NCBI GenBank assembly: GCA_003282975.1
Contig: QBYD01000003.1
Span: forward strand, 1-64,000
Length of the DNA: 64,000 nucleotides
Direction of reading: 5' to 3'
Origin: Pelagibacteraceae bacterium AG-325-C10
GTDB lineage: Bacteria; Pseudomonadota; Alphaproteobacteria; Pelagibacterales; Pelagibacteraceae
Below, piece by piece: positions 18,551-29,586 of the stretch. The position numbers and the translations under genes were made by a program. The notes below the pieces were generated by a model. It did no database searches and had not been told where the DNA came from. It saw only the letters and a program-made list of their open reading frames with translations. Positions within the stretch are counted from its first letter, which is position 1. Each line of letters begins with the position of its first letter.

Positions 18551-19531
18551 ATGGAAAAAAACATTAATTTTATTGTTGAAGAAAGTGAAAACAATCTAAG
18601 GGTTGATATAATAATAAATAAACGTGAACATTTAATTAGCAGAACTAGAATTAAAAACTTAATCCTAAAAAATAAACTAAAATTAAATAATAAGATTGTT
18701 ATAACCCCATCAAAAAAAGTTGTTACTGGTGATCAATTAAGTCTTAATATTCCAGAACCTGAAGAAGCTTCACTAAAGCCTTATGAATTTAAATTAGATA
18801 TTATTTATGAAGATGAGGATTTATTGGTAATTAATAAACCCGCTGGAATAATTATGCACCCTGGAGCTGGGAATTATGACAAAACAATTGTCAATGCTTT
18901 AATGAATTATGATAAAGATTCTCTTTCAAATATTGGTGACGAACTTAGACCCGGCATAGTTCATAGAATAGATAAAAATACATCCGGATTAGTTGTTGTA
19001 GCAAAAAATAATGAAACACATGAGAGTTTATCTAAACAATTTAGTGACCATTCTATAACAAGAGTTTATCAACTTCTAATTTGGGGAAAACTAAGACCTT
19101 CTTCTGGTAAAATTGATACTTTCATAACTAGAAGCTCAAAAAATAGACAACTGATGGAGGTTAGTCGATCTAAGGGAAAGCGTGCAATAACAAATTATAA
19201 AACTCTAAAAATCTTTGAAAATAATAAAACACCAACATTAAGTTTAATAGAATGTAAATTAGAGACTGGAAGAACCCATCAAATACGTGTCCACATGACT
19301 TATATGGGAAATAGCATAGTAGGAGATGATAAATATAAAAAAAAATATAAAAAGTTAAAGAATGTTGATACTGGATTAGAAAATTTAATTTCTAAATTGA
19401 AAAGACAATTCTTACATGCAAAAACATTAGGGTTTGTTCATCCTAAAACAGACAAAGAAATGATTTTTTCCTCAAATTTGCCAAAAGAACTAAATAATTT
19501 ATTAAAAATGCTTAAAAATACTGACGAATAA
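18551..19531 (+). CDS. rluD: 23S rRNA pseudouridine synthase, RluD type
   Basis: Pseudouridylates 23S rRNA (helix 69 in the E. coli enzyme). 326 aa: N-terminal S4 RNA-binding domain (about 15-70) and a catalytic domain with PGIVHRIDKNTSGLVVVAKN, catalytic Asp141. Other family motifs are INKPAGIIMHPG and LETGRTHQIRVHM. Just upstream of rpoH, as in many proteobacteria, with a 41-bp gap. Confidence 0.94.
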   Translation: MEKNINFIVEESENNLRVDIIINKREHLISRTRIKNLILKNKLKLNNKIVITPSKKVVTGDQLSLNIPEPEEASLKPYEFKLDIIYEDEDLLVINKPAGIIMHPGAGNYDKTIVNALMNYDKDSLSNIGDELRPGIVHRIDKNTSGLVVVAKNNETHESLSKQFSDHSITRVYQLLIWGKLRPSSGKIDTFITRSSKNRQLMEVSRSKGKRAITNYKTLKIFENNKTPTLSLIECKLETGRTHQIRVHMTYMGNSIVGDDKYKKKYKKLKNVDTGLENLISKLKRQFLHAKTLGFVHPKTDKEMIFSSNLPKELNNLLKMLKNTDE

Positions 19532-19572
19532 ATCATTGAAAAATTATTATACTTAATTAAATAAATACAGCC

Positions 19573-20466
19573 ATGAGCACAACATATAACAATAACCTAC
19601 CAGCCCTTACTAACGAGGGAGGACTTTCAGCGTATTTGGAACAAATTAAAAAGTTCCCTATGCTTGCAGCTGAAGAGGAATATATGTTGGCAAAAAACTG
19701 GAAAACAACTGGAAATGTTAAAGCTGCAGAAAAATTAGTTACAAGTCATTTAAGATTAGTTGCTAAAATTGCAATGGGATACAAAGGATACGGTCTACCT
19801 GTAAATGAAATGATATCAGAGGGAAATGTAGGTCTTATGCAAGCAGTAAAAAAATTTGAGCCAGAAAAAGGTTTTAGACTTGCGACTTATGCAATGTGGT
19901 GGATTAAAGCCTCTATCCAAGAGTACATATTAAGATCATGGAGTTTAGTAAAAATTGGAACAACTACAGCGCAAAAAAAGCTATTTTTTAATTTAAAAAA
20001 AATTAAAAATCAAATTGCACCTCAAACTGAGGGTGATTTAAGAAACGAACACGTAAATGAAATAGCTAACAAATTAGATGTAAGCAAAGAAGAGGTTGTT
20101 TCAATGAATAGAAGGCTCTCTGGTAAAGAGTTTTCTTTAAATGCTCAAGTTGGCGAAGATGGAGATGAATGGCAAGATTGGTTGGTAGATAAAGAATTAG
20201 ACCATGACTTAAAATTTGCACATCAAGAAGAAATGGAGCAGAGAAAAGATTTATTAAAAAATTCAATTAAAGTATTAAATGATAGAGAAAGAGAAATTTT
20301 GTATTCAAGAAGACTTAATGATGATCCTACGACATTAGAAGATTTGAGCAAAAAATACAAAATTAGCAGAGAAAGAGTTCGTCAAATAGAAAATAAGGCA
20401 TTTGAAAAACTACAAAAACATATGCTTCTTTTGGCAAAATCTAAAAATCTATTACCAGTTAATTAA
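19573..20466 (+). CDS. rpoH: RNA polymerase heat-shock sigma factor sigma-32
   Basis: Group 3-like sigma factor directing heat-shock promoters. 297 aa: region 1.2 ([24 protein letters not shown]), region 2 ([40 protein letters not shown] and [24 protein letters not shown]), the RpoH-box-like [10 protein letters not shown], and region 4 helix-turn-helix ([23 protein letters not shown]). The 3' end overlaps the convergent purA by 4 bp. Confidence 0.96.
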   Translation: MSTTYNNNLPALTNEGGLSAYLEQIKKFPMLAAEEEYMLAKNWKTTGNVKAAEKLVTSHLRLVAKIAMGYKGYGLPVNEMISEGNVGLMQAVKKFEPEKGFRLATYAMWWIKASIQEYILRSWSLVKIGTTTAQKKLFFNLKKIKNQIAPQTEGDLRNEHVNEIANKLDVSKEEVVSMNRRLSGKEFSLNAQVGEDGDEWQDWLVDKELDHDLKFAHQEEMEQRKDLLKNSIKVLNDREREILYSRRLNDDPTTLEDLSKKYKISRERVRQIENKAFEKLQKHMLLLAKSKNLLPVN

Positions 20467-21755
20467 ATATCAAAAGGATTTTCTACTAAGATAGTATCAT
20501 CTCGTTCTGGACTAGTAGAGACGCTTGATACTTTTGCTCCAATAAAATCTTCTAAAGCATAAATATAATTTTTTGCATTTTCTGGTAATGCATCCATATT
20601 TTTTGTTCCATTAGTTGAAGTTTTCCATCCTGGAAATGTTTTGTAAACTGGTTCAATTTTTAACTGATCTTCAACAGCAGCAGGTAAATAGTCTATTTTT
20701 TTTCCATCAAGTTTATACTCAACACACATTTTGATTTCATCCAATTCATCAAGAACATCCAATTTTGTTAGCGCTATTCCATCAATACCAGAAATTTTTA
20801 TTGTTTGTCTAACAAGCACCCCATCGAACCAACCACATCTTCTTTTTCTACTAGTTACAGTCCCAAATTCTTTACCACGCGTTCCCAATAATTCCCCAAT
20901 ATCATCTGTTAATTCTGTTGGAAAAGGACCTTCTCCAACTCTAGTTGTGTAAGCTTTAGTAATTCCCAAAACATAATTTATTGAGTTAGGGCCACATCCT
21001 GTTCCTGTTGCGGCACTTGAAGCAACTGTATTTGAAGATGTAACATACGGATAAGTCCCATGATCTACGTCAAGTAAAATTCCTTGAGCGCCTTCAAATA
21101 AAATTTTTTTTTTTTGTTTTTTAAATTCGTCAATCTTGAGCCATACTGGTTGTGAATATTGTAATATTTGAGGTGCGATTTTAAGTAAATTGGATTTCAA
21201 TTGCTCTTTTTGAAAAATTTTTTTTCCTAGACCTTTTCTAATCGCATTATGATGGATTAGCACAGACTCCAATCTTTCATCTAAATTTTTTTCAGATCTT
21301 AAATCCATAACTCTGATCGATCTTCTGCCTACTTTATCTTCGTAAGCTGGGCCAATTCCTCTTCTAGTAGTTCCAATCTTACTTTTGCCAGCAGCATCTT
21401 CTCTAATTTCGTCCATTTCTCTATGAAATGGTAAAATCAAATTTGCGGCTTCAGAGATTATAAAATTATCAGTTGTAACATTAACTCCTTTTGATTTTAT
21501 TTCCTCTATTTCTTCAAGTAATGCCCAAGGATCAACTACTACTCCATTTCCAATAATTGAAACTTTATCTTTTCTTACTATTCCTGAAGGTAGTAATCTT
21601 AACTTATAAATTATACCATCAATTACCAGCGTATGACCAGCATTATGTCCTCCTTGAAATCTAATTACAACATCTGCTTGTTCAGAGAGCCAGTCAACAA
21701 TTTTTCCTTTTCCCTCATCTCCCCATTGAGAACCAACAACAACTATATTTTTCAT
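20463..21755 (-). CDS. purA: Adenylosuccinate synthetase
   Basis: GTP-dependent synthesis of adenylosuccinate from IMP and aspartate, first committed step to AMP. 430 aa. Motifs: [18 protein letters not shown] (GTP-binding loop), [48 protein letters not shown] and [12 protein letters not shown]. Arginines here are encoded by AGA almost throughout, the core pattern. Starts at the last base of the thiD stop. Confidence 0.97.
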   Translation of the reverse strand: MKNIVVVGSQWGDEGKGKIVDWLSEQADVVIRFQGGHNAGHTLVIDGIIYKLRLLPSGIVRKDKVSIIGNGVVVDPWALLEEIEEIKSKGVNVTTDNFIISEAANLILPFHREMDEIREDAAGKSKIGTTRRGIGPAYEDKVGRRSIRVMDLRSEKNLDERLESVLIHHNAIRKGLGKKIFQKEQLKSNLLKIAPQILQYSQPVWLKIDEFKKQKKKILFEGAQGILLDVDHGTYPYVTSSNTVASSAATGTGCGPNSINYVLGITKAYTTRVGEGPFPTELTDDIGELLGTRGKEFGTVTSRKRRCGWFDGVLVRQTIKISGIDGIALTKLDVLDELDEIKMCVEYKLDGKKIDYLPAAVEDQLKIEPVYKTFPGWKTSTNGTKNMDALPENAKNYIYALEDFIGAKVSSVSTSPERDDTILVENPFDI

Positions 21756-22567
21756 TATCTAAATTTTCTGTTTATACTAATTGTATTAATGTGGTTAATT
21801 GGACCATGTCCTTTTCCATATTTTGGATTTGTTTTTATGGCAGAATTTACATATTTAATTCCAAGCTCACAAGATTTCTTTATTGGTTTTCCACATGATA
21901 AAAAAGTAGTTATAGCGCTAGATAAGGTGCATCCTGTACCGTGAGTATTTTTAGTCTTATATCTGAGACTATTAAAAATTTTAATTTCAAACTTATTTAC
22001 TAATATGTCGTAAACAAATTTATTTTTTAAGTGTCCTCCTTTGATTAAAACATTTTTAGCGCCTGACTCTATTAATTTATTTGCTGCAAAAATCATATCT
22101 TCCTTTGTCTTTATTTTAGTTTTTGTTAGAATTTCTGCCTCTGGAATATTTGGAGTAATCAAAAATACTTTATTAATCAATTTTGACTTAAGTGATTTAA
22201 TTGCTTTTTCATCTATTAGTTTGGTGCCACCTTTTGCTACCATCACAGGGTCAAGCACAATTTTTTTTATCTTTATATTTTTAATAGATTTAACAACTGT
22301 ATCTATTACTTTTGTCGAATGTAACATACCAATTTTAATTGCATCAGGATTTATATCTCTTGAGCTAAACATTATCTGATTTGATATTTCCTTAGGATCA
22401 ATAGCAACTATTGATTTTACACCCAAGGTATTTTGAGCTGTGACTGCTGTAATTGCAGTCATTGCATAAGATCCTAACGCTGTGACTGTTTTTATATCTG
22501 CTTGTATGCCTGCTCCACCAGATGAATCTGAACCTGCTATAATTAATACCTTAGATCTAGTTTTCAA
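21755..22567 (-). CDS. thiD: Hydroxymethylpyrimidine (phosphate) kinase
   Basis: Phosphorylates HMP and HMP-P for thiamine synthesis. 270 aa, ribokinase-like: [23 protein letters not shown] at the N-terminus, [11 protein letters not shown] in the middle, VLIKGGH, and the catalytic [13 protein letters not shown] near the C-terminus. SAR11 commonly needs an exogenous HMP precursor, so a kinase plus thiE downstream in this window fits salvage. Overlaps purA by one base; separated from glmM by one base. Confidence 0.94.
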   Translation of the reverse strand: MKTRSKVLIIAGSDSSGGAGIQADIKTVTALGSYAMTAITAVTAQNTLGVKSIVAIDPKEISNQIMFSSRDINPDAIKIGMLHSTKVIDTVVKSIKNIKIKKIVLDPVMVAKGGTKLIDEKAIKSLKSKLINKVFLITPNIPEAEILTKTKIKTKEDMIFAANKLIESGAKNVLIKGGHLKNKFVYDILVNKFEIKIFNSLRYKTKNTHGTGCTLSSAITTFLSCGKPIKKSCELGIKYVNSAIKTNPKYGKGHGPINHINTISINRKFR

Positions 22568-22568
22568 T

Positions 22569-23900
22569 TTACTTAATTTTTTTTAGGATTAAATCTACAC
22601 ATCTATTTAATAATTCTTTGTTTTCACTTTCGCCCATCACTCTTATTTTAGACTCAGTGCCTGATTTTCTAACCAATATTCGTCCCTGACCCTTTATTAA
22701 TTTTTCTGCAATTTTTATGGATTTTTTTATATCTGGATAATTTATTATATCTTTGTTTTTTACTTCTATATTTTTTAAAATTTGTGGGGTCTTTTTAAAT
22801 TTGTTAAAGAAAGTACTGGCTTTTTTTCCTTTTCTGATTGCAAACAATGCTTCTAATGCAACAAGTAATCCATCTCCTGTTGTTGCAAACTTTCCTAGAA
22901 TAATATGACCAGACTGTTCACCACCTAAATTAAATTTATTTTTTTGCATTTTTTCTTTTACATATCTGTCACCTACATTTGCCCTTATAAATTTAATTTT
23001 TTCAACTTTAAAAAATTTTTCTAATCCATAGTTTGACATCAAAGTTCCGACCACACCACCTTTCAACATTTTTTTTAATTTCCACCTTTTTGCCAAAGCT
23101 GCAATTATTTGATCACCATCAATAATATCTCCCTTTTCATCACACATAATAATTCTATCAGCGTCACCATCTAAAGAAATGCCTAAATGTGCTTTGTTTT
23201 TTTTTACAGCAAACTTGATTTTGTTGGGATAAGTTGAGCCACATTTTTTATTTATGTTAAGCCCGTTTGGTTTTATACCAATTGTAATTACTTTTGCACC
23301 TAATGATTTTAATAATTCTGGACCAGCTTTGTATCCCGCACCATTTGCGCAATCAATAACAATTCTTAAACCTCTTAGATTAAAATCCTTAGTAAAATTT
23401 TTTTTCAAAATTTTTATATAATCTTTTGTCCCAGTTTCTAATCGTTTTACTCTTCCTAATTTCTGAGCTTGAGACAAATGAATTGAAACTTTTTTATCAA
23501 TCATACTTTCTATTTTTTTTTCAATTTTATCGGACAATTTCATTCCGTCAGGACCAAATAGTTTTAATCCATTATCTTGATGTGGATTATGTGAGGCTGT
23601 GATCATAATTCCCATATTTGCCTTCATTGATTTTGTTAGCATTGCCAAACCATTTGTAGGTAAAGGTCCTAACGTATAAACATGCATACCTGCAGATGTT
23701 AATCCTGAGACCAGCGCAGGTTCTAAAGTATAGCCAGAAAGTCTAGTATCTTTTGCAATTATTGCTGTTTGTTTAATTTTTTTTTGTGATCTAAAGTAAG
23801 TTCCCGACGCTAAGCCAAATTTAAAAAACATATCACCATTAATATTCTTACTATTAACTGGACCTCTAATTCCATCAGTTCCAAAATATTTTTTTGCCAT
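22569..23900 (-). CDS. glmM: Phosphoglucosamine mutase
   Basis: Converts glucosamine-6-phosphate to glucosamine-1-phosphate for UDP-GlcNAc, and so for peptidoglycan and LPS. 443 aa. KYFGTDGIRG at the N-terminus, active-site ITASHNPHQDNG with phosphoserine S103, metal-binding DGDADR and C-terminal RKSGTESKIRVM. Follows folP and ftsH with one-base overlap, the standard ftsH-folP-glmM order. Confidence 0.97.
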   Translation of the reverse strand: MAKKYFGTDGIRGPVNSKNINGDMFFKFGLASGTYFRSQKKIKQTAIIAKDTRLSGYTLEPALVSGLTSAGMHVYTLGPLPTNGLAMLTKSMKANMGIMITASHNPHQDNGLKLFGPDGMKLSDKIEKKIESMIDKKVSIHLSQAQKLGRVKRLETGTKDYIKILKKNFTKDFNLRGLRIVIDCANGAGYKAGPELLKSLGAKVITIGIKPNGLNINKKCGSTYPNKIKFAVKKNKAHLGISLDGDADRIIMCDEKGDIIDGDQIIAALAKRWKLKKMLKGGVVGTLMSNYGLEKFFKVEKIKFIRANVGDRYVKEKMQKNKFNLGGEQSGHIILGKFATTGDGLLVALEALFAIRKGKKASTFFNKFKKTPQILKNIEVKNKDIINYPDIKKSIKIAEKLIKGQGRILVRKSGTESKIRVMGESENKELLNRCVDLILKKIK

Positions 23901-24952
23901 CAGTTTTTCAATAACTCTTTAAAGACTTTTACTCCTTGAATCAATTCGTTTACATCATGAATTCTTAAAATTTGTACTCCTTGCATCATCAAGTATATAG
24001 AGGATGCAATTGTTCCCCCAATTCTATTCTTAGAGTCATTTTTTTTTGCAATTTCCTTAATAAATCTTTTTCTTGAATTTCCAACAAGTATAGGAAAACC
24101 AAGGCTGTGAAAAATAGAAATTTTTCTAATTAAATTCATATTATGTTTCAAATTTTTTCCAAAACCTATGCCCGGATCTAGAATTATTTTATCATGTTCT
24201 ATACCAATAGATCTTAGAGTTTTAATTTTCTTCTCAAAAAAATCGTAAATATCTAATAATTCATTTTTATAAGTGGGTTTAATTTGCATATTTTCTGGGG
24301 TACCTTTTGAGTGATGAATTACGAGAGGAATTTGATATTTTTTTAAAATATTTAAGGTTTTTTTATCGTAATTTAATCCAGACACATCATTTATAATTTT
24401 AACACCTAGTTTAATACCTTTTTCCATTAACTCTGATTTTCTAGTATCTAATGATACATGGACTTTTTTGCAGACTGGTCTGAGTATTCTATAAATTCTA
24501 TTCCACTCATTTTTTGGATTTACGGTTTTAGACCCTGGTCTTGTTGACTCACCGCCAACATCAATTAAATTAGCTCCATCTCTGATCATTTCAAATGCAT
24601 GTTTTATACCTTTGCTTGTTGTATTAAATTTTCCACCATCTGAAAAACTATCTGGTGTAAGATTTAATACTCCCATAATATTTGGTAACTTTTGAAAATT
24701 TAAATTTGAAAAATTTTTATTTTTTAATGTAATTTTCTTAAGATCAAAAATTACTTGTTTTTGTTGTGATTTAGATAATTTTTTTATATCTTTAAAAAAT
24801 ATTTTTTTTTCTGATTTTCTTGTTATTAATTCTATATGGTCAAAGGATATTTCCTGTAGACCATTCAAAGGAAGTGAATTTTTTTTACTTAATAATTTTT
24901 TTGACTCTTTGCCATAGTAGAAATTACACACTCTAGTGTAATATCTTGTCAT
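23900..24952 (-). CDS. folP: Dihydropteroate synthase
   Basis: Condenses pABA with dihydropterin pyrophosphate in folate synthesis. 350 aa, longer than the usual 270-290 because of a Lys-rich N-terminal extension of roughly 85 residues of unknown role. The TIM-barrel part has IMGVLNLTPDSFSDGG, DVGGESTRPGS, INDVSGL, LDPGIGFGK and GNSRKRFI. Placed between ftsH and glmM, as in many proteobacteria. Confidence 0.95.
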   Translation of the reverse strand: MTRYYTRVCNFYYGKESKKLLSKKNSLPLNGLQEISFDHIELITRKSEKKIFFKDIKKLSKSQQKQVIFDLKKITLKNKNFSNLNFQKLPNIMGVLNLTPDSFSDGGKFNTTSKGIKHAFEMIRDGANLIDVGGESTRPGSKTVNPKNEWNRIYRILRPVCKKVHVSLDTRKSELMEKGIKLGVKIINDVSGLNYDKKTLNILKKYQIPLVIHHSKGTPENMQIKPTYKNELLDIYDFFEKKIKTLRSIGIEHDKIILDPGIGFGKNLKHNMNLIRKISIFHSLGFPILVGNSRKRFIKEIAKKNDSKNRIGGTIASSIYLMMQGVQILRIHDVNELIQGVKVFKELLKN

Positions 24953-24958
24953 CTAATA

Positions 24959-26866
24959 TTAATGAACTATTTTTGGCTTCAAGCCCATAGCGCCTAGGGC
25001 TGAATTTTGATCATCGTTTTCTTCAGGTTTCTCAATTATTTTATCTTTTGGATATAAATTTTTACTGATTATATTTTCAATTTCTTCACCTGTTAATGTT
25101 TCATATGTCATTAGCGCTTTAGCTATCTTGTGTAAATCATCTATTTTCTCAGTTAATATTTTCTTTGCTTGATTGTAACCTTCGTCAATTAGTTTTCTTA
25201 TTTCTTTGTCTATTTTCTGGGAAGTCTCTTCTGAAACTGATTGTGTTTGAGTAACAGATCTACCCAAGAATACCTCCTCTTGATTTTCACCATATTCTAC
25301 AGGTCCCATTACTTCACTCATACCATACTTTGTCACCATTGCTCTAGCAAGTTGAGTTGCTTGATTTATATCTGATCCACTTCCACCGCCAGCTCCTGTG
25401 GATATATCATCTTTTCCAAAAATTATTTCCTCGGCAACTCTACCACCAAAACAAACTGCCATTCTAGCTTTTAAATACTTAATTGAATATCCATGCTTGT
25501 CTCTTTCTGGTAAATTCATAACCATACCAAGTGCTCTACCTCTTGGAATAATAGTAGCTTTGTGAATTGGGTCATAACTAGGCATATTAAACGATACTAA
25601 AGCATGGCCACCTTCATGATATGCTGTAAGTTTTTTTTCATCTTCAGTCATTACCATTGAACGTCTTTCAGCACCCATCATTACTTTGTCTTTGGCTTCT
25701 TCAAATTCTGTTAAAGTCACAATTCTTTTATTTTTTCTTGCCGCTAATAAAGCTGCCTCATTTACTAAATTTGCAAGATCAGCTCCTGAAAATCCCGGCG
25801 TACCTCTAGCTATAGTTCTTAAATTTACATCTGGAGCCATTTTGATTTTTTTAACGTGAACTTTTAAAATTTTTTCTCTTCCAATTATATCTGGATTAGA
25901 AACAACCACTTGTCTATCAAATCTACCTGGTCTTAATAAAGCCGGATCAAGAACGTCTGGTCGGTTAGTTGCAGCAATTATAATCACACCTTCATTAGTA
26001 TCAAAACCATCCATTTCAACTAACAATTGGTTTAGTGTTTGTTCTCTTTCATCATTTCCACCACCTAAGCCAGCACCTCTACTTCTTCCCACTGCATCAA
26101 TTTCATCAATAAATATTATACATGGAGAATTTTTTTTACCTTGTTCAAACATATCTCTTACTCTTGATGCTCCAACACCAACAAACATTTCTACAAAGTC
26201 TGACCCAGATATTGTGAAAAAAGGTACGCCCGCTTCTCCAGCAATTGCTCTAGCCAATAATGTTTTACCAGTTCCAGGAGGTCCAACTAATAATGCACCT
26301 CTAGGTATCTTTCCACCTAACCTACTAAATTTTTTTGGATCTTTTAAAAATTCAACTATTTCTTCAACTTCTTCTTTAGCTTCTTCAACTCCTGCAACAT
26401 CATTAAAAGTAACTTTCCCTTTGAGTTCATTCATCATTTTGGCTTTTGATTTTCCAAAACCCATAGCGCCACCTTTTCCACCTTGCATTTGTCTCATAAA
26501 AAAAATCCATACTGCGATTAGTAATAACATTGGAAACCATGAGAGTAGCACACCAAACAATGAAGGCATTTTTTCTTCCAAAGGTGCAGCTGAAATACTC
26601 ACACCCTTATCAGATAATTTTTCAATTAAATTTGGATCATTTGGAGAATATGTAGAAAATGAGTTTCCATTTGAGTAAACTCCTTTTATATTATTACCCT
26701 GTATTTCAACCTTTAAAACTTCACCATTTTCGACTGATGTTAAAAATTCTGAAAATATGATTTGGTTTCCACCTCTTATATTTGATTGGGGATTTTTAAA
26801 CATATTGTATAGACCAATTGTTAAAAAAACAATGATGCCCCACATAGCTAGATTTTTTAAATTCAT
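24959..26866 (-). CDS. ftsH: ATP-dependent zinc metalloprotease FtsH
   Basis: Membrane-anchored AAA+ protease degrading misfolded membrane proteins and, in many bacteria, sigma-32 and LpxC. 635 aa: transmembrane helices at about 8-22 and 103-124 around a small periplasmic domain, Walker A GPPGTGKT (195-202), Walker [12 protein letters not shown], second region of homology [20 protein letters not shown], and zinc site HEGGH (417-421). Start follows a 63-bp gap after tilS; no convincing sigma-32 promoter seen. Confidence 0.97.
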   Translation of the reverse strand: MNLKNLAMWGIIVFLTIGLYNMFKNPQSNIRGGNQIIFSEFLTSVENGEVLKVEIQGNNIKGVYSNGNSFSTYSPNDPNLIEKLSDKGVSISAAPLEEKMPSLFGVLLSWFPMLLLIAVWIFFMRQMQGGKGGAMGFGKSKAKMMNELKGKVTFNDVAGVEEAKEEVEEIVEFLKDPKKFSRLGGKIPRGALLVGPPGTGKTLLARAIAGEAGVPFFTISGSDFVEMFVGVGASRVRDMFEQGKKNSPCIIFIDEIDAVGRSRGAGLGGGNDEREQTLNQLLVEMDGFDTNEGVIIIAATNRPDVLDPALLRPGRFDRQVVVSNPDIIGREKILKVHVKKIKMAPDVNLRTIARGTPGFSGADLANLVNEAALLAARKNKRIVTLTEFEEAKDKVMMGAERRSMVMTEDEKKLTAYHEGGHALVSFNMPSYDPIHKATIIPRGRALGMVMNLPERDKHGYSIKYLKARMAVCFGGRVAEEIIFGKDDISTGAGGGSGSDINQATQLARAMVTKYGMSEVMGPVEYGENQEEVFLGRSVTQTQSVSEETSQKIDKEIRKLIDEGYNQAKKILTEKIDDLHKIAKALMTYETLTGEEIENIISKNLYPKDKIIEKPEENDDQNSALGAMGLKPKIVH

Positions 26867-26929
26867 ACGTATAAGATAAGAATTATTGTAAGTTTAACAA
26901 GTGACAAAATATCATTAAATAATTGTATT

Positions 26930-27958
26930 TTACGTCTCTTTTGACACAATTATAGTATCATTTACTTTTTTAATTACACAACCACCTAACGTTAATTTTA
27001 ATGGAGATTTTGCTTTTACACTCTGTAAAATTTTATCTATTTTTTTTCCTCTAACAGGATAATATTTTTTTCCAATAATTTTTAATACGTCTGTAAATGA
27101 TCTAAACACAACTTCATCCGAGTGTGAAAAAAAATTTTTTTTTAAAATAAGTTTATCTTTAGTTGACAAAATAGTTATGTTTTTTTCTAAATTTTCCTTA
27201 ACATAATATTTAATATTTTCATTGGCTAATTTCAAATTTCTAATTGTTAAAAAAAGTTTATTTTTATCTAATCCCTCTAAACCTAATTGATTTATAAAAT
27301 TTCTTACTTTAACTCTTTTAAATTTATCGTTGTTATTTGATGGATCTTTCACATATGATCCGAAAACATACTTACTTAAATAAACTAAATCATTTTTGTT
27401 AATTTCTAATAAAGGTCTTATTAAATTAACCGTATCTCTTTGTGTCTCCTTATCTAATGAAACTAATCCATTAAGACCACTTCCTCTTAAAATTCTAATA
27501 AAAAAATTTTCAAATAAATCATCTAAGTGATGACCTAATAAAATATTTTTTATTTTAAATTTATTAGCCTTTTTAATTAATAATTTATATCTTTTATCTC
27601 TAGAGATAGATTGGATGTTTTTTTCTGGCTTAGATCCTTTCCATGTTAAAATATTAAGATTAATAGAAAAATTTTTTAGAAGTTTTTGAACACTTTTTGC
27701 TTCTGTTGTTGAATTTATTCTTAGTCTATGATCAACAAGAAAATATTTTACATCTAAAGATTTTTTTAAAGAATAAATTTTTGTCAAAAATGAAAGTGCA
27801 AGACTATCTGGACCACCTGATACCGCCACTATTACACTTTTTTTAACTTTTAGATTCTTTTCAAATTTTTTATAAATTCGAAGAGTGCGTTTATCCTTTA
27901 ATTTGTCTAATAAAAACTTACGAGTCTTGTTTTGTGCATTCAAATTTTTTTGACTCAT
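26930..27958 (-). CDS. tilS: tRNA(Ile)-lysidine synthase
   Basis: ATP-dependent modification of C34 in tRNA-Ile(CAU) to lysidine. 342 aa with PP-loop SGGPDS (47-52), VDHRLR, LLGHHLDDLFENFFIRILRGSGLNGL and RPLLEI. The start overlaps the end of cpoB by 41 bp, unusually long even here; no later in-frame ATG exists before the PP-loop, so the overlap is probably real. Usual position between the tol-pal cluster and ftsH. Confidence 0.94.
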   Translation of the reverse strand: MSQKNLNAQNKTRKFLLDKLKDKRTLRIYKKFEKNLKVKKSVIVAVSGGPDSLALSFLTKIYSLKKSLDVKYFLVDHRLRINSTTEAKSVQKLLKNFSINLNILTWKGSKPEKNIQSISRDKRYKLLIKKANKFKIKNILLGHHLDDLFENFFIRILRGSGLNGLVSLDKETQRDTVNLIRPLLEINKNDLVYLSKYVFGSYVKDPSNNNDKFKRVKVRNFINQLGLEGLDKNKLFLTIRNLKLANENIKYYVKENLEKNITILSTKDKLILKKNFFSHSDEVVFRSFTDVLKIIGKKYYPVRGKKIDKILQSVKAKSPLKLTLGGCVIKKVNDTIIVSKET

Positions 27959-28913
27959 ACTTTGCTTTTTGAATTACAGATTGATTTGCATTAGGGTATT
28001 GTAATTCAACACCATTAATCATTTTACAACCTTGATCTTTTTCTCCTATCTGAACCATTGATACACCAAGTTTTAATAAATTTATAGGAGCCTTATTCCC
28101 TTTTGGATATTTTTGATAACCCTCTAGGTAAGCTGATGCAGCATCAGTATAAAGTTGTCTTATTCTAAATGTTTCTGCATACCAATATTGAGCACTTCCT
28201 GCTAATTCATGTTCTCTATTTGATAAAACAAATTCTCTAAATGCCCTTTCTGCGGTGCTATAGTCTCCAACTTTTAAGAAACTAGTAGCAAACTCATATT
28301 GTTTTTTTGGTGATAAATCTTGTGGAAGTATTTTTTCCTCAGCTTGAAAAGTTTCAGTTACAACTGTTGCTGTTGTGTCGACAGATTGGATCTGCTGAGA
28401 TGTTTCAGAAGTTTCTGTATCTTTATATGATATTGATCCAAGGTCTTGAGGTTGAGAAGTGCCTGGTAATATTTGGTTAGACTCTATTTTGGGTTTTGAT
28501 GTCATCTTTGTTGTTGCTCCAGCGTTCATTGATGTCTCAATATCTTGAAATCTTATTTGATTGTCAGCCTGAATTTTAGACAATCTATTGGATAATTTAT
28601 CTAATTTAAAATTTATTTCCTCAAATTTATTTGTAAGTTGTCTAAATTGATCTTCTACTTCTGATAATTTTAATAAATGTCTTGTAAGAACATCTTCAGA
28701 ATTAACATCCAATTCAACATTAGAACTTTCTTTATTTGAAGTTTTTATCTCAATTGAACCTGAGTAAACTGCTCTTTCAAGAGTTTTAAGATCATTCTGT
28801 ATATTTTCTAATGTTTCATAAATATTATGATTATCTGCAAAAGAAATTTTAGTAGAAATTAAGCTTATTATAAAAAATATGTTTAGAATTATTATTTTTA
28901 ATGAAAACCTCAT
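27918..28913 (-). CDS. cpoB: Tol-Pal system periplasmic protein CpoB (YbgF)
   Basis: Periplasmic partner of TolA that coordinates outer-membrane constriction with peptidoglycan synthesis. 331 aa: signal peptide about 1-26 (cleavage after ISFA), N-terminal coiled coil (about 28-125, heptad-like LSEVEDQFRQLTNKFEEI), a Ser/Thr/Gln-rich linker and C-terminal TPR repeats (about 205-325: YEFATSFLKVGDYSTAERAF, AQYWYAETF, KAPINLLKLGVSM). Last of the tol genes, overlapping tilS. Confidence 0.92.
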   Translation of the reverse strand: MRFSLKIIILNIFFIISLISTKISFADNHNIYETLENIQNDLKTLERAVYSGSIEIKTSNKESSNVELDVNSEDVLTRHLLKLSEVEDQFRQLTNKFEEINFKLDKLSNRLSKIQADNQIRFQDIETSMNAGATTKMTSKPKIESNQILPGTSQPQDLGSISYKDTETSETSQQIQSVDTTATVVTETFQAEEKILPQDLSPKKQYEFATSFLKVGDYSTAERAFREFVLSNREHELAGSAQYWYAETFRIRQLYTDAASAYLEGYQKYPKGNKAPINLLKLGVSMVQIGEKDQGCKMINGVELQYPNANQSVIQKAKYESKKFECTKQDS

Positions 28914-28944
28914 GACAAAATTAGTTTATGATTATAAAAATGGC

Positions 28945-28981
28945 AAAAAAAAGACCCTAAAACTTGTAGCCTTAGGGTCTT
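28945..28981 (-). terminator. Intrinsic terminator downstream of pal
   Basis: Read on the minus strand: AAGACCCTAA, an 11-nt loop, then TTAGGGTCTT running into six further T residues. A perfect 10-bp stem with a U tract starting 14 bases behind the pal stop. It would separate the tolQRAB-pal message from cpoB-tilS. Confidence 0.88.
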
Positions 28982-28994
28982 TAAATTAATTTTG

Positions 28995-29489
28995 TTAATT
29001 TGCTTTAACAGTTACTGATCTTCTGTTTTTTGACCAAGCTAATGGACTTGAACCACCATCCACTGGTCTTTCTTTACCATAACTAAGAACTGATATTCTG
29101 TCTGAAGAAATTCCGTAAGTCATTAGGTAATCCTTAGCTGAATTTGCTCTTCTCTCTCCTAAAGCTAAGTTATACTCTCTAGTCCCTCTTTCATCAGCGT
29201 GTCCTTCTAAAACTATGTTGATGCTAGAATTTTTTCTCAACCATGCTGCTTGAGCTCTTAAAGTTTCTCTTGAAGCAGTAGTTAAAATTGACTCGTTTGT
29301 TGCAAAAAAAACTCTGTCAGGAACACCATCGGCTAAATATTCCACTGTATCTGTTCCAGTATAAACATCACTTTGCATTTGTCCTTGGATGTCTGTTGAA
29401 GTTACTTCTTTTTTTGTTGCACAGGCTGATAACACCAGGCATGCTGCTAATAACAATAGTGTGTTTTTAAAAATTTTGCTTAGTATCAT
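28995..29489 (-). CDS. pal: Peptidoglycan-associated lipoprotein Pal
   Basis: Outer-membrane lipoprotein holding peptidoglycan through an OmpA-like domain. I chose the ATG at 29489 (MILSKIFKN, 164 aa) because AGGAG lies 8 bp upstream (29497-29501); an in-frame ATG at 29516 would add nine residues before a lipoprotein signal. The signal ends in the lipobox LSAC. The OmpA-like domain has FATNESILT, LEGHADERGTREYNLALGERRA and SYGKERP, retaining the diaminopimelate-binding Asp and Arg. Follows tolB by 97 bp. Confidence 0.95.
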   Translation of the reverse strand: MILSKIFKNTLLLLAACLVLSACATKKEVTSTDIQGQMQSDVYTGTDTVEYLADGVPDRVFFATNESILTTASRETLRAQAAWLRKNSSINIVLEGHADERGTREYNLALGERRANSAKDYLMTYGISSDRISVLSYGKERPVDGGSSPLAWSKNRRSVTVKAN

Positions 29490-29496
29490 TAAATTG

Positions 29497-29501
29497 CTCC
29501 T
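29497..29501 (-). promoter_or_regulatory. Shine-Dalgarno AGGAG deciding the pal start
   Basis: AGGAG 7 bases upstream of the ATG at 29489. It lies inside the frame if the upstream ATG at 29516 is used, so it argues for the shorter protein starting directly with the lipoprotein signal. Confidence 0.75.
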
Positions 29502-29586
29502 TGCTGCTAATTTCAATTATCTAGTTTTTCACAACTAATTAGAGGTTTCAAGTCTAAAAATCAAGATATTTCAATTAATTAACTAA

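Noticed and set aside
26867-26929. Sigma-32 promoter upstream of ftsH
   Set aside because: TTGTTA-16-TATCTT is visible but matches a general promoter weakly and no sigma-32-type CTTGAA/CCCCAT pattern is present; evidence too thin to list.
29490-29516. Longer pal start at 29516
   Set aside because: AGGAG sits ahead of the ATG at 29489, and the shorter form begins directly with a lipoprotein signal.
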